Positions 17,168-24,590 of a stretch of DNA of 43,564 nt are shown piece by piece (position 1 is the stretch's first letter; the number at the start of each line of letters is the position of its first letter). Where the stretch lies: positions 1-43,564 of the forward strand of contig DXEV01000040.1 in assembly GCA_019114785.1 (NCBI GenBank). Direction: 5' to 3'. A model generated the notes under the pieces. That model had not been told where the DNA came from, ran no database searches, and worked only from the letters and a program-made list of their open reading frames with translations. Position numbers and translations under genes: made by a program. This DNA comes from Candidatus Anaerobiospirillum pullistercoris (GTDB taxonomy: Bacteria; Pseudomonadota; Gammaproteobacteria; Enterobacterales; Succinivibrionaceae).

Positions 17168-18142
17168 TTAGAGCTCGTTTGCCTGCTTATTCTGCAGATC
17201 CTCTTCTTTGAGGTGAGCCACGGACTCTGGAGTAAACCACTCACTGTACTCACGGATCACTGGCTTATGGCTCTCGTTAATGGTGCTTAAGTGAGCCTCT
17301 AAGCTACTTAAGCAACGCTCATAGTCCTCGGCCTTTAAGTACTCTAGGATCTGGCGGTGCTCTTCGGTTAAGACCTCGGTTGGTGTCACACGGTTAAAGG
17401 TGAGGAAACGGATACGATCCATTTGGCCCTTAATCAGCTGAATGGTACTCCATGCCATACCACCACCGGAAATGCCGCATAAGTGCTCGTGGAAGCTGTC
17501 GTCTAAGCGGAAGTAAGTGGCACGTAAGTCCTTGTCCTTACTATCTCTGCTGTCACGGCGCTCACGTGGCTGCATCGCACCCAACAACTCGTTGCTGTGC
17601 TCAGTATCATGCTCAGAGTCGAGATCATATAAGCCATCATCCACAGCTGGCACCACTGAGCTTGCAGTTAAGCCATTGGCGGTGGCAACCGATGCAGCGG
17701 CAGCTGTAGCATCAATAGCGGCGCTCTCGGCAGCCTTTAGGTCACATTGATGCTGCTGCACAATGATCTTCTCAAGCTGCGTTAAGCACTGGTGACGGGC
17801 ACGCTTATCCAGCTTCTTGTAATTGAGCACACACTCCTTTTCGATGGCAGTACGGACAAACACCGTTTGCTGCAATCTACTCACGGAAATACGCTCCACC
17901 ACAGAACCTCGCTGTGGTAACACCGAGAGCAGGCCCTCGTAGCTCAAGCCCATTAAAGCCTCACGCACAGGCTGACGTGACACATGGAAGTGCTCGGACA
18001 AACCATTTTCCGAAAGCAAAGTACCAGGCTTGATCGTAGTTTCAATGATCAGCTTGCGCAGAAAATCGTAGATCTGCGTACTGATCACTTTCTTAGAAGA
18101 TAAGCGCAAACGTGGCAGGACAATAGAACTAGCAACAGACAT
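17168..18142 (-). CDS. GntR-family (FCD type) transcriptional regulator
   Basis: A 324-residue regulator. The winged helix-turn-helix (about 18-85) shows the GntR signature ISTQIYDFLRKLIIETTIKP, LLSENGLSEHFHVSRQPVREAL and GLLSVLPQRGSVV. The FCD ligand domain (about 90-305) retains RTAIEKE, DDSFHEHL, RIRFLTFNR and EHRQILEYLKAEDYE, whose Asp and His residues usually bind a metal and a small carboxylate. An 75-residue Ala/Ser then Asp/Arg-rich insertion splits the FCD domain at about 132-207. A strong GGAGG lies nine bases before the ATG. It is divergent from the sigma-54 activator and TRAP genes, so it probably represses the sugar-acid locus until the ligand is present. Confidence 0.93.
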   Translation of the reverse strand: MSVASSIVLPRLRLSSKKVISTQIYDFLRKLIIETTIKPGTLLSENGLSEHFHVSRQPVREALMGLSYEGLLSVLPQRGSVVERISVSRLQQTVFVRTAIEKECVLNYKKLDKRARHQCLTQLEKIIVQQHQCDLKAAESAAIDATAAAASVATANGLTASSVVPAVDDGLYDLDSEHDTEHSNELLGAMQPRERRDSRDSKDKDLRATYFRLDDSFHEHLCGISGGGMAWSTIQLIKGQMDRIRFLTFNRVTPTEVLTEEHRQILEYLKAEDYERCLSSLEAHLSTINESHKPVIREYSEWFTPESVAHLKEEDLQNKQANEL

Positions 18143-18282
18143 CTTTTATGACCTCCATCCGCCACAGTTCCAGCGTCTCACTCCCTCGCTAGAAACATGG
18201 TGAACTTTTCAGCAACAACAACTGCCTTGTAGCAAACAGACAAGACAGAATACAATCCCAAGCACAGCGCTTTATCCTAGCC

Positions 18283-18296
18283 TCAAGCTAGCTTGA
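18283..18296. promoter_or_regulatory. 14-bp perfect palindrome upstream of gntR
   Basis: TCAAGCTAGCTTGA is a perfect palindrome, extended by AGC and GCT outside one mismatched position. It lies about 140-150 bases upstream of the gntR start and could be an operator. Part of it (TTCAAGCT, TCAAGCTA) recurs in the triple repeat at 21611-21657. Confidence 0.45.
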
Positions 18297-18547
18297 AGCT
18301 AGACACAAACTGCACCTGAACACACACTACTTTTGCACTGCACTAAAATAAGCACTAAGTACAGTCTTAAGCTCTCAAAGTGGGCACACAACAGCGTTTG
18401 GGGCCGCATTTCAGCACCAGTACCGCTGCTAACGCCCCGAATATATGGTTACGATTACGTAGCATACAAGTCAGATCAGTAGACAAAAATTCTGACTAAA
18501 TTCCCACTTTGCCCCTAGATCTTATCAGCCAATACGCCTAAATCTAC

Positions 18548-18561
18548 TTGATCCAGATCAA
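18548..18561. promoter_or_regulatory. FNR box (perfect consensus)
   Basis: TTGATCCAGATCAA fits the FNR consensus TTGAT-N4-ATCAA at every defined position. A TATATT hexamer at 18579-18584 would put a start near 18592, about 37-40 bases from the centre of the box, close to the class II activation distance of 41.5. It points toward oxygen control of transcription to the right. Confidence 0.7.
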
Positions 18562-18603
18562 ATAATCCCATTTTCCCCTATATTTTTTGCCCAAATTGGT
18601 CAT

Positions 18604-18615
18604 CTAGTCGACTAG
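18604..18615. promoter_or_regulatory. GntR/FCD-type operator palindrome
   Basis: CTAGTCGACTAG is a perfect 12-bp palindrome. Its core TAGTCGACTA fits the TNGT-N(2-3)-ACNA pattern typical of FCD-type GntR regulators. It lies just past the predicted start point after the FNR box, a position suited to repression. The likely binder is the regulator encoded at 17168-18142. Confidence 0.6.
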
Positions 18616-18716
18616 AGTGCAACCTGTACTCTTACTCCTTATGCACCCTAAAACACCCCTGATAGTTTTGGGATCTTTTACTTCTGAGCAACAAATTAAG
18701 CATGCTATTTTAGGGC

Positions 18717-18730
18717 AACATCTAGATGTT
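18717..18730. promoter_or_regulatory. 14-bp perfect palindrome
   Basis: AACATCTAGATGTT is a perfect palindrome and shares CATCTAG with the putative operator 105 bp upstream. It may be a second site for the same regulator. Confidence 0.4.
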
Positions 18731-19362
18731 AAGCCAGACTTGGTAAGGCTCTAAAGCCATCATTAGGCATGAAAAAATCGTAGCTATTCCCCTTGTGAAT
18801 CTGCTATCTTAGACAGCCACACAGGGCGGCACCATGGGGTCTCGCCTAAATGTGTCAGCATTGCCTCTGCCAAAAGATTAGGGCTTCTTGGCATGAGGTT
18901 TACGAAAAAAATAAAACCGATATCCGTGCCCTCTCTTCACTCAGGGCCCACTTCTCAGTCTGGCAGAGCTTACCTTAGCTTGCCAGAGCTCAAGTTCATG
19001 AGAACTACATTGGTGGGGACGAGAGATTGGTGCAACTTGGGCTGTCTTGTGACAGCAATCCTGTTTTCATGGGGCTTTGTATGTATAGCTGCCAATACTT
19101 CTTTCAGTGCTTAATGAAAATGGGATCGTGCACTACTCCTAGATCTTTGGTGCTCCAGAGATCATTGGTTCCACCAAAACACTGAGCGCTTATTGCTTGC
19201 TAGGCTTAGGCTCTATAGACATGACCGCAGCTTTCCTCCTGCCGTCTTGAGCCTTGTATGTGCGCTCTAGCTTTAACTTTGTTTTTGCACCCCTCGTTGT
19301 ACCTGGCACAAGGTTTTTCCGTTCAGTCATGTGCGCAGTATGGCGCTACTTAAGGAAACATT

Positions 19363-21381
19363 GTGGCCACTATCGTTGTAGTTGCTCCTTCCCCTAACTT
19401 CGGTCGCATAGCCAACTTAGTGCTGCGCAATATGCGGCTGCAGAACGACATCCCTGTAGTTGTAGGCTCAGATCAGGATGGTTGTGAAAAAGCCCTCAAA
19501 GACTACCCTAATGCAAAGGTCTTTGTTACCCGTGGTGGTACAGCCAAAGCCTTGAGCAATATTTCTGATGCCACCATCGTGGCCACCAGATCCTCATTTT
19601 TCGACATCATGGACTCCATCAAAAAGGTCTTACAACAAGGAGCCCATAGGATCGCTGTGGTCACGCACAACAACATCATTGGCTACAAACCTTCCAAGAT
19701 CGACATCGGTAACATCCACATCAACATGATGCCTTGCAATGATGCCTCCGAGATCAAAGCCACTGTGGAGCAATGTATCAGCAATGGCTATGACGGCATT
19801 ATTGGCTGTGTGGTCGCGGTAGCTACCGCCAATCTCTACCACACCACCTGTGCCTTCATCGATTCGGATTACTACTCCATTCATCAGGCCATCGCTGAAG
19901 CCCTAAAAATCGAAAAGGTCATGAACGTCCAAGAGCTTGCTCTCAAGCGCATGGATGCCCTCATCGACAACATCGAAGAAGGAGTCCTGATCTACTCTTC
20001 AGACCACCAGATCGTGTTTATTAACGAGGTCGCGCAACGCCTATTGTCCGAAGTACCACAAGAGCAATGGTTCGGACTCTTTGAGCGGTACATGGATGGC
20101 ACGCATCGCCACCCGCATGTCATTCCCGTCAAAAAGAGGCAATTGGTGGTACACACCTTGGAGCTTGAGTTGGAAAACAACAACGAAGACAGCTCTCTCT
20201 TGGTGATCTTGCAGGACGCCTCAGCTATCGAGAAGACCGAGCATGCGATCCGTACTGCTGCTTATGCCAAAGGCCTCTACGCCCGCACCAGCTTTGATGA
20301 CCTCGTCTTAAATAGTCCAATCATGACCGAGGTTAAAGATAAGGCTTTACGCTTTGCCAAATCTGACTCCACTGTGCTCATCATGGGTGAAACCGGTGTA
20401 GGCAAAGAGGGCTTTGCTCAGAGTATCCATAATGCCAGCAATCGCAGTCGCCAGCCTTTTGTTTCCGTCAACTGTGCCTCTCTCCCACAGGGCTTAGTCG
20501 CCAGTGAGCTTTTCGGCTATGCCGAAGGCGCTTTCACGGGAGCACGCCAAACAGGTAAAAAAGGCCTATTTGAGCTGGCCCAAGGTGGCACCATCTTTTT
20601 AGATGAGATCACTGAGATTCCGCTGGATGTTCAAGCTCAATTTCTGCGTGTGCTGCAAGAGCGTGAGGTAATGCGCATCGGTGATGATCGCATCATCCCG
20701 CTTAATATCCGCGTGATCTGCGCCACCAATAAAAACATCCTCCCGCTGTGTAAGGAAGGTAAGTTTCGCTTTGATCTCTACTATCGCATTAACGTGCTCA
20801 AGTTACAGCTACCACCTCTCCGTGAGCGTACCGCCGACATTGTGCCTTTGTTCCAGCGTTTCATCGCAGAATGCCAAGGCATCAAAGACGCCTCGCAAAT
20901 CGAAGTTGAGCCCGAGGCCCAAAACTTACTTACCTCCTACGGTTGGTTTGGCAACGTGAGAGAGCTGCACAATATCGCTGAGATCTGCGCTCTGTATGGT
21001 CAGCACATCACTTACAAGCACGTGTTTGAGAACCTCTTCAGCGAAGAAGAACAAGCTCGTATTGGTGCTGACTCTATGGCAGATAATGCTGGTGGCATGT
21101 CCCCACCTTCACAATCTGTGGTTTCGCTGCTGATCCCTTATAACGCTACGGCTAGCCAAGTGGAGTATCTCTACCTCAAGCAATTACTGGCCAAGCATTC
21201 CATCAAAGAGGCAGTGAAGATCTCAGGTCTATCACGCACCACCATTTGGCGGCGCATGAACCAATATGAGCAAAAATACGGGCACGCCTCGCTCTCCCAA
21301 GAATCCCAAGGGCACCCAGAGCACAGCGTGACAGCCGTCGATCCATCCACTCGTCCTACAAGTGCATATCCTCTGCTCTAA
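19363..21381 (+). CDS. PrpR-type sigma-54 dependent activator
   Basis: A 672-residue enhancer-binding protein. The N-terminal PrpR_N-type sensory domain (about 1-190) is followed by a PAS-like domain (about 195-300). The AAA+ domain has Walker A GETGVGKE (342-349), the sigma-54 contact loop GAFTGA (389-394) and Walker B GTIFLDE (409-415). A Fis-type helix-turn-helix lies at about 612-632 (SIKEAVKISGLSRTTIWRRM). A Pro/Ser-rich tail follows. The start is GTG with AAGGA seven bases before it. PrpR_N domains usually sense a small metabolite such as 2-methylcitrate; here the ligand is unknown. The target is very probably the dctP1 promoter at 22053, the only good -24/-12 site I found in the window. 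Confidence 0.95.
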   Translation: MATIVVVAPSPNFGRIANLVLRNMRLQNDIPVVVGSDQDGCEKALKDYPNAKVFVTRGGTAKALSNISDATIVATRSSFFDIMDSIKKVLQQGAHRIAVVTHNNIIGYKPSKIDIGNIHINMMPCNDASEIKATVEQCISNGYDGIIGCVVAVATANLYHTTCAFIDSDYYSIHQAIAEALKIEKVMNVQELALKRMDALIDNIEEGVLIYSSDHQIVFINEVAQRLLSEVPQEQWFGLFERYMDGTHRHPHVIPVKKRQLVVHTLELELENNNEDSSLLVILQDASAIEKTEHAIRTAAYAKGLYARTSFDDLVLNSPIMTEVKDKALRFAKSDSTVLIMGETGVGKEGFAQSIHNASNRSRQPFVSVNCASLPQGLVASELFGYAEGAFTGARQTGKKGLFELAQGGTIFLDEITEIPLDVQAQFLRVLQEREVMRIGDDRIIPLNIRVICATNKNILPLCKEGKFRFDLYYRINVLKLQLPPLRERTADIVPLFQRFIAECQGIKDASQIEVEPEAQNLLTSYGWFGNVRELHNIAEICALYGQHITYKHVFENLFSEEEQARIGADSMADNAGGMSPPSQSVVSLLIPYNATASQVEYLYLKQLLAKHSIKEAVKISGLSRTTIWRRMNQYEQKYGHASLSQESQGHPEHSVTAVDPSTRPTSAYPLL

Positions 21382-21960
21382 CAGCTGCCCTCCGCCAAAG
21401 AGATGCAGGCGGATATGAAGGAAGGCCACTGTTTTTACAGCTTTTGCAGCCGACACAGGGAGCTGCATATGAGGCAGGGACAGGGGATAAGGGTGTTTGC
21501 AGTCATGCGACCAGAGCAAGCTTGATGGCTCAGGCTTGCTCAGCCAGTGCAATTGCCAAAATGCACATTTTGCCCTTAACCCCTCGTCTCAATGACCATA
21601 CCCAAGCTGCCAGCTGTTCAAGCTACCCAGCTGTTCAAGCTGACAGCTGTTCAAGCTAATTGACCTCCTAACTTGGCCACTAGCTACCCCCTAAAATCTA
21701 CAGCACTCGTCCCCTCCCAGATCCCCGCAAACTCAAGCCCATAGCCACTATCGGCTCTGTTCTTCTGACTTATTTCCCCTCCCCTGCATCGCACTCTTGC
21801 TATTTCAGTCTCTACTTTATTACTTATACATACACCTCATTATCATTTGTCGTATTAATCGATATTTATCGCCTTTTTGTTTTAGCTGAATCCCTGCTTA
21901 AAACGTGGATTGTTAGCCGTTTTTCACGTAACTACGTTTTTGTGATCAGGCTTCAAAAAT
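21382..21960. other. Intergenic region between the activator and the sigma-54 promoter
   Basis: No gene is supported. It contains the triple 14-bp repeat at 21611-21657 and then becomes strongly AT-rich from about 21820 towards the enhancer sites. No clear terminator for the activator gene was recognised. Confidence 0.5.
21611..21657 (+). repeat. Three copies of a 14-bp repeat
   Basis: CAGCTGTTCAAGCT occurs exactly at 21611-21624, 21628-21641 and 21644-21657, that is with periods of 17 and 16 bp. A partial relative (CAAGCTGC) precedes it. The spacing is not a whole number of turns but the copies are identical, suggesting recent slippage or a protein-binding array. It ends the spacer after the activator gene. 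Confidence 0.7.
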
Positions 21961-22014
21961 ATTTGTTTCATATTGAAATATATGAAATATAAATTTGTTT
22001 CATTATTAAACAAA
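21961..22014 (+). promoter_or_regulatory. Upstream activating sequences for the sigma-54 activator
   Basis: ATTTGTTTCAT is repeated exactly at 21961-21971 and 21993-22003, 32 bp apart, about three helical turns. Each sits in an inverted repeat: TTTCATAT with ATATGAAA (21966-21987), and TTTGTTT with AAACAAA (21994-22014). The sites lie 40-90 bp upstream of the -24 element, a usual enhancer distance. The expected binder is the activator encoded at 19363. Confidence 0.7.
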
Positions 22015-22052
22015 AATTTTAGCAAATGGCTATCTGACGCCATTTCTAGACT

Positions 22053-22067
22053 TGGCACGCTTATCGC
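22053..22067 (+). promoter_or_regulatory. Sigma-54 (-24/-12) promoter of the TRAP operon
   Basis: TGGCACG-CTTA-TCGC matches the consensus TGGCACR-N4-TTGC with one substitution and the exact GG-to-GC spacing of ten bases. The start point should be near 22078-22080. With the enhancer repeats just upstream and the activator gene nearby, this is a strong assignment. Confidence 0.82.
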
Positions 22068-22077
22068 CATTACTATA

Positions 22078-22617
22078 AAAGACTACAAAAGTAGCTATCG
22101 AGTGTAACAAGTGCATAAATTGAAAAGAAAAACTTAGAGCCAATACCTGTTGGCAAAGCCTTGTGTAGCGCGGCCTAGCGCCCCTAACAGCGACAGTGTC
22201 TTGGTATTTTTAGCTCTGTTATTTCATTTATACATTTGTTGCATTGAGTAAACCTCAAACCTCAAGGCGGTATGTCTCGCTCTTTATAGGTATTTCGGTA
22301 CCTACTCATACCGTTCAGGGGCAACCGCATAGCGCAAATGCTTTTAGCAGTTCTGACTTTACGCCTCACTCTGACTCCACTGTGAAGCGAACACTAAAAG
22401 CATTTCATCTAGTGCCGTCTCTAGCAGGCGGGCTGATACATCTTGGGCCTGAACTCTCCTCAGAGCCCTTTCTAGCAGGATGTACCAGCCTACAAGTCCT
22501 GATGCTATGGATGTCACGTAACGTTTCTATGCGGTGGCTTTTTTGAGGGAGGGTGCAAAAGTGGGTTTTAGCTCCCTCAATGAGGTGAGTTTAGTTTTTC
22601 ACGAGGTCTGTCATATT
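22078..22617 (+). ncRNA. Long structured leader of the TRAP operon (candidate)
   Basis: If transcription starts at the sigma-54 promoter, the dctP1 mRNA has a leader of about 540 nt. It can form a 12-bp perfect long-range helix, AAATGCTTTTAG (22336-22347) with CTAAAAGCATTT (22394-22405). A second hairpin is GGCTGATACATC (22431-22442) with GATGTACCAGCC (22479-22490), one mismatch, enclosing GGGC and GCCC arms. A T run lies near 22540, about 75 bases before the start codon. No known riboswitch was recognised. The open frame at 22244-22546 inside it looks random. Confidence 0.4.
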
Positions 22618-23661
22618 ATGAAGAAATCATTCTTGGCCTTCATGTTAGCCGCTGCTACCGCAACTTTCGGCTTAACTGGTTGCGGTGGTGACGATTCCAG
22701 CTCCAGCTCTGCTAAGGCTGCTTCGGCTGCAGAGCCAGTAGTACTTCGCCTTGGTTTTGAGAACCACCCAGGTGAGCCATTTACCGAGGGCTGCGAGAAG
22801 TGGAAGGAGCTGCTGGAGCAGCGCTCGAACGGCACCATGAAGATCGAGTTATATCCATCCTCACAACTTGGCTCCAAAGACGACATCATGGACATGATGG
22901 TCGCAGGTGAACCTGTTTCTACCCTGACTGACGGTGCCTTCTACTACGATCGTGGCGTCTACGATATGGGCATTGTCTTCGGCCCATTCCTCTTCAGCAG
23001 CTGGGAAGAAGCCTTTAAGCTCAACAAGAGCGACTGGTACAAGCAGCAATCCGAGCTCCTTTCCCAAAAGGCTCACATCAAGATTGTCTCCACCGACTGG
23101 CGTTATGGCGCTCGCCACACCTTAACCACCAAGCCAGTGAACAAAATTGAAGACTTCCATGGTCTGAAGATCCGTGTTCCAACCAACATCATCCAGATCA
23201 AGGGCTTTGAGGTCTTAGGTGCCACCCCTACCCCAATGGCTTTAGGCGAGGTTTACACCTCCATTCAGCAAGGCACTATTGACGGTGTGGAGAACCCTCT
23301 GGCTGTGCTCTACAACGGCAAATTCCACGAAGTTGCCAAGTACTTATTAATGGACGGCCACGTCTATAACGTCACCAACTTAGTTGTGGGTGTGGACTTC
23401 TGGAACTCCTTAACCCCAGAGCAACAAAAGTTACTCCAAGAGACTTGCGATGAGGCCGGTGCTTACCAGAATCAGCTGCAAGAACAAGCTGAAGCTGAAA
23501 TCCTGAAGAAGTTTGAGGCCGAGGGTGTGACCATCACCTACCCAGACGACGCCTTTAAGGCTCAACTCAAGGAAGCTTCTCTGAAGTTCTACACCTTACC
23601 AGACTTCAAGGACTGGACCCCAAATCTCTACGAGACTGTGAATAAGGCTATGAAGGAATAG
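22618..23661 (+). CDS. dctP: TRAP transporter substrate-binding protein (DctP), lipoprotein signal
   Basis: A DctP-type binding protein of 347 residues with the start at 22618 (MKKSFLAF, GAGG about ten bases before). The longer frame from 22534 adds 28 residues without a signal-like start. The signal peptide ends in LTGC, a lipobox, with Gly at +2. The mature protein has the DctP fold: LRLGFENHPGEPFTEGC, then VPTNIIQIKGFEVLGATPTPM, whose preceding Arg (KIRVP) usually holds the ligand carboxylate, and GVENPLAVLYNGKFHEVAKY. It precedes dctQ and dctM, with a 299-base spacer containing strong hairpins. The ligand is probably an acidic sugar or other carboxylate. Confidence 0.95.
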   Translation: MKKSFLAFMLAAATATFGLTGCGGDDSSSSSAKAASAAEPVVLRLGFENHPGEPFTEGCEKWKELLEQRSNGTMKIELYPSSQLGSKDDIMDMMVAGEPVSTLTDGAFYYDRGVYDMGIVFGPFLFSSWEEAFKLNKSDWYKQQSELLSQKAHIKIVSTDWRYGARHTLTTKPVNKIEDFHGLKIRVPTNIIQIKGFEVLGATPTPMALGEVYTSIQQGTIDGVENPLAVLYNGKFHEVAKYLLMDGHVYNVTNLVVGVDFWNSLTPEQQKLLQETCDEAGAYQNQLQEQAEAEILKKFEAEGVTITYPDDAFKAQLKEASLKFYTLPDFKDWTPNLYETVNKAMKE

Positions 23662-23711
23662 CCACACGGCTATTCGTGCATAGCAGTAAGGCTATGCGTG
23701 CATAGCCTCAC
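23662..23711 (+). repeat. Hairpin cluster between dctP1 and dctQ
   Basis: AGGCTATGC pairs with GCATAGCCT (23689-23708), and the words GCATAGC, ACGGCTA and CACGGC recur around it, directly after the dctP1 stop. No T run follows, so it probably stabilises the dctP part of the mRNA, a common way of making more binding protein than permease. The remaining spacer to 23960 shows nothing else clear. Confidence 0.6.
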
Positions 23712-23960
23712 GGCTTGTACCGCTGACAACGGTCAGTGAACTTAGATTGTCATCATGCAGCGCAAACAGCACCCTGAGCTGTCTCTTCGCCTGAATTTTT
23801 GGTTCTTGCGAGGCTCAACACAAACCACCCTAAGGTCTGATGTTGAGAGCTGCATGTTGTTCCTCTAAGTCTACATCCCCTATTTCCCTTTTACGGTGTG
23901 CATAGGCTCTTTGGGCCAGTGTAAGGGGCTTGTTGTCTCAAAAAACGGAGTATTCCCTTT

Positions 23961-24587
23961 ATGGATACGAAGAAAATCCTCAGCAATTTGGATTTAGCGC
24001 TAGCTGGAGTAGCGTTTGTAATCCTGATTGTGGTGACTTTCGGTGGCGTGATCATGCGCTACATCCTGTCGAGCCCTCTGGCTTGGGCTGAAGAGGTTCA
24101 ACTGTGGATGTTCCTCTGGATCACCTTCTTAGGTGCAGGCGCAGCTTTCCGTTACGGCTCTCATGTGGCTGTGGAAATCGTCTACGAAATCCTGCCAGTG
24201 AAAGTTAAACATGTGATGGATTACATCAACTACATAATCGTGATGCTGATCCTGCTCTATTTAATGTTCTTAGGCTTCGACCTCTTAGCCCTCATGGCCA
24301 AGATCGGTAAGACCACTGCTATTTTGCGTATTCCTACCATGTTCATCAACGCAGTGATCCCTATTTGCTGCCTGATCATGATGGTGAGCTTCACTTATAC
24401 CAATCGTGCACTCTTCAAAAAGGGTCAATGGCAAAAAGAGCATGACGCTAAAGCCGCAGAACTTGCTGCTAATAACGCCGCTGGTGCAGCTATCGCCGCC
24501 GAGGAACAAGGCACTGCTAGTGCTAACACCTCCAGCTCGGTTCAGGCTGAAACCAATGACTCTACCCCAGCTGAAAAGAGGATCTAA
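23961..24587 (+). CDS. dctQ: TRAP transporter small membrane subunit (DctQ)
   Basis: The 208-residue small subunit of a TRAP transporter. Four hydrophobic segments lie at about 10-32, 45-65, 85-105 and 125-147, with the family motif ALAWAEEVQLWMFLW-like stretch (SPLAWAEEVQLWMFL) and FRYGSHVAVEIV. The C-terminal 55 residues are a Lys/Ala/Ser-rich cytoplasmic tail beyond the usual length of about 160. GGAG lies about eleven bases before the ATG. Its stop is three bases before dctM, so the two are translationally coupled. Confidence 0.94.
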   Translation: MDTKKILSNLDLALAGVAFVILIVVTFGGVIMRYILSSPLAWAEEVQLWMFLWITFLGAGAAFRYGSHVAVEIVYEILPVKVKHVMDYINYIIVMLILLYLMFLGFDLLALMAKIGKTTAILRIPTMFINAVIPICCLIMMVSFTYTNRALFKKGQWQKEHDAKAAELAANNAAGAAIAAEEQGTASANTSSSVQAETNDSTPAEKRI

Positions 24588-24590
24588 GCT

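Larger units (their letters stand above)
18143..19362. other. Long divergent regulatory region (1.2 kb)
   Basis: No supported protein gene lies here; a 73-codon frame at 18893-19114 has no ribosome site or family match. The region contains a consensus FNR box (18548-18561), a -10-like hexamer (18579-18584), two perfect palindromes sharing CATCTAG (18604-18615 and 18717-18730) and another at 18283-18296. If transcription starts near 18592, the leader before the activator gene would be about 770 nt. Confidence 0.6.

Noticed and set aside
18893-19114. 73-codon frame in the long divergent regulatory region
   Set aside because: No ribosome site upstream and no conserved feature, although the region is unexplained and a small gene cannot be excluded.
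19304-19325. TGGCACA near the activator start as a second sigma-54 promoter
   Set aside because: The -12 position lacks the GC dinucleotide at the required spacing.
21611-21657. CRISPR-like array
   Set aside because: Only three 14-bp repeats with 2-3-bp spacers; a CRISPR needs longer repeats and spacers, and no cas gene is present.
22244-22546. 100-codon frame within the dctP1 leader
   Set aside because: Non-ATG start, no ribosome site, and it coincides with the long inverted repeats, so codon content reflects RNA structure.
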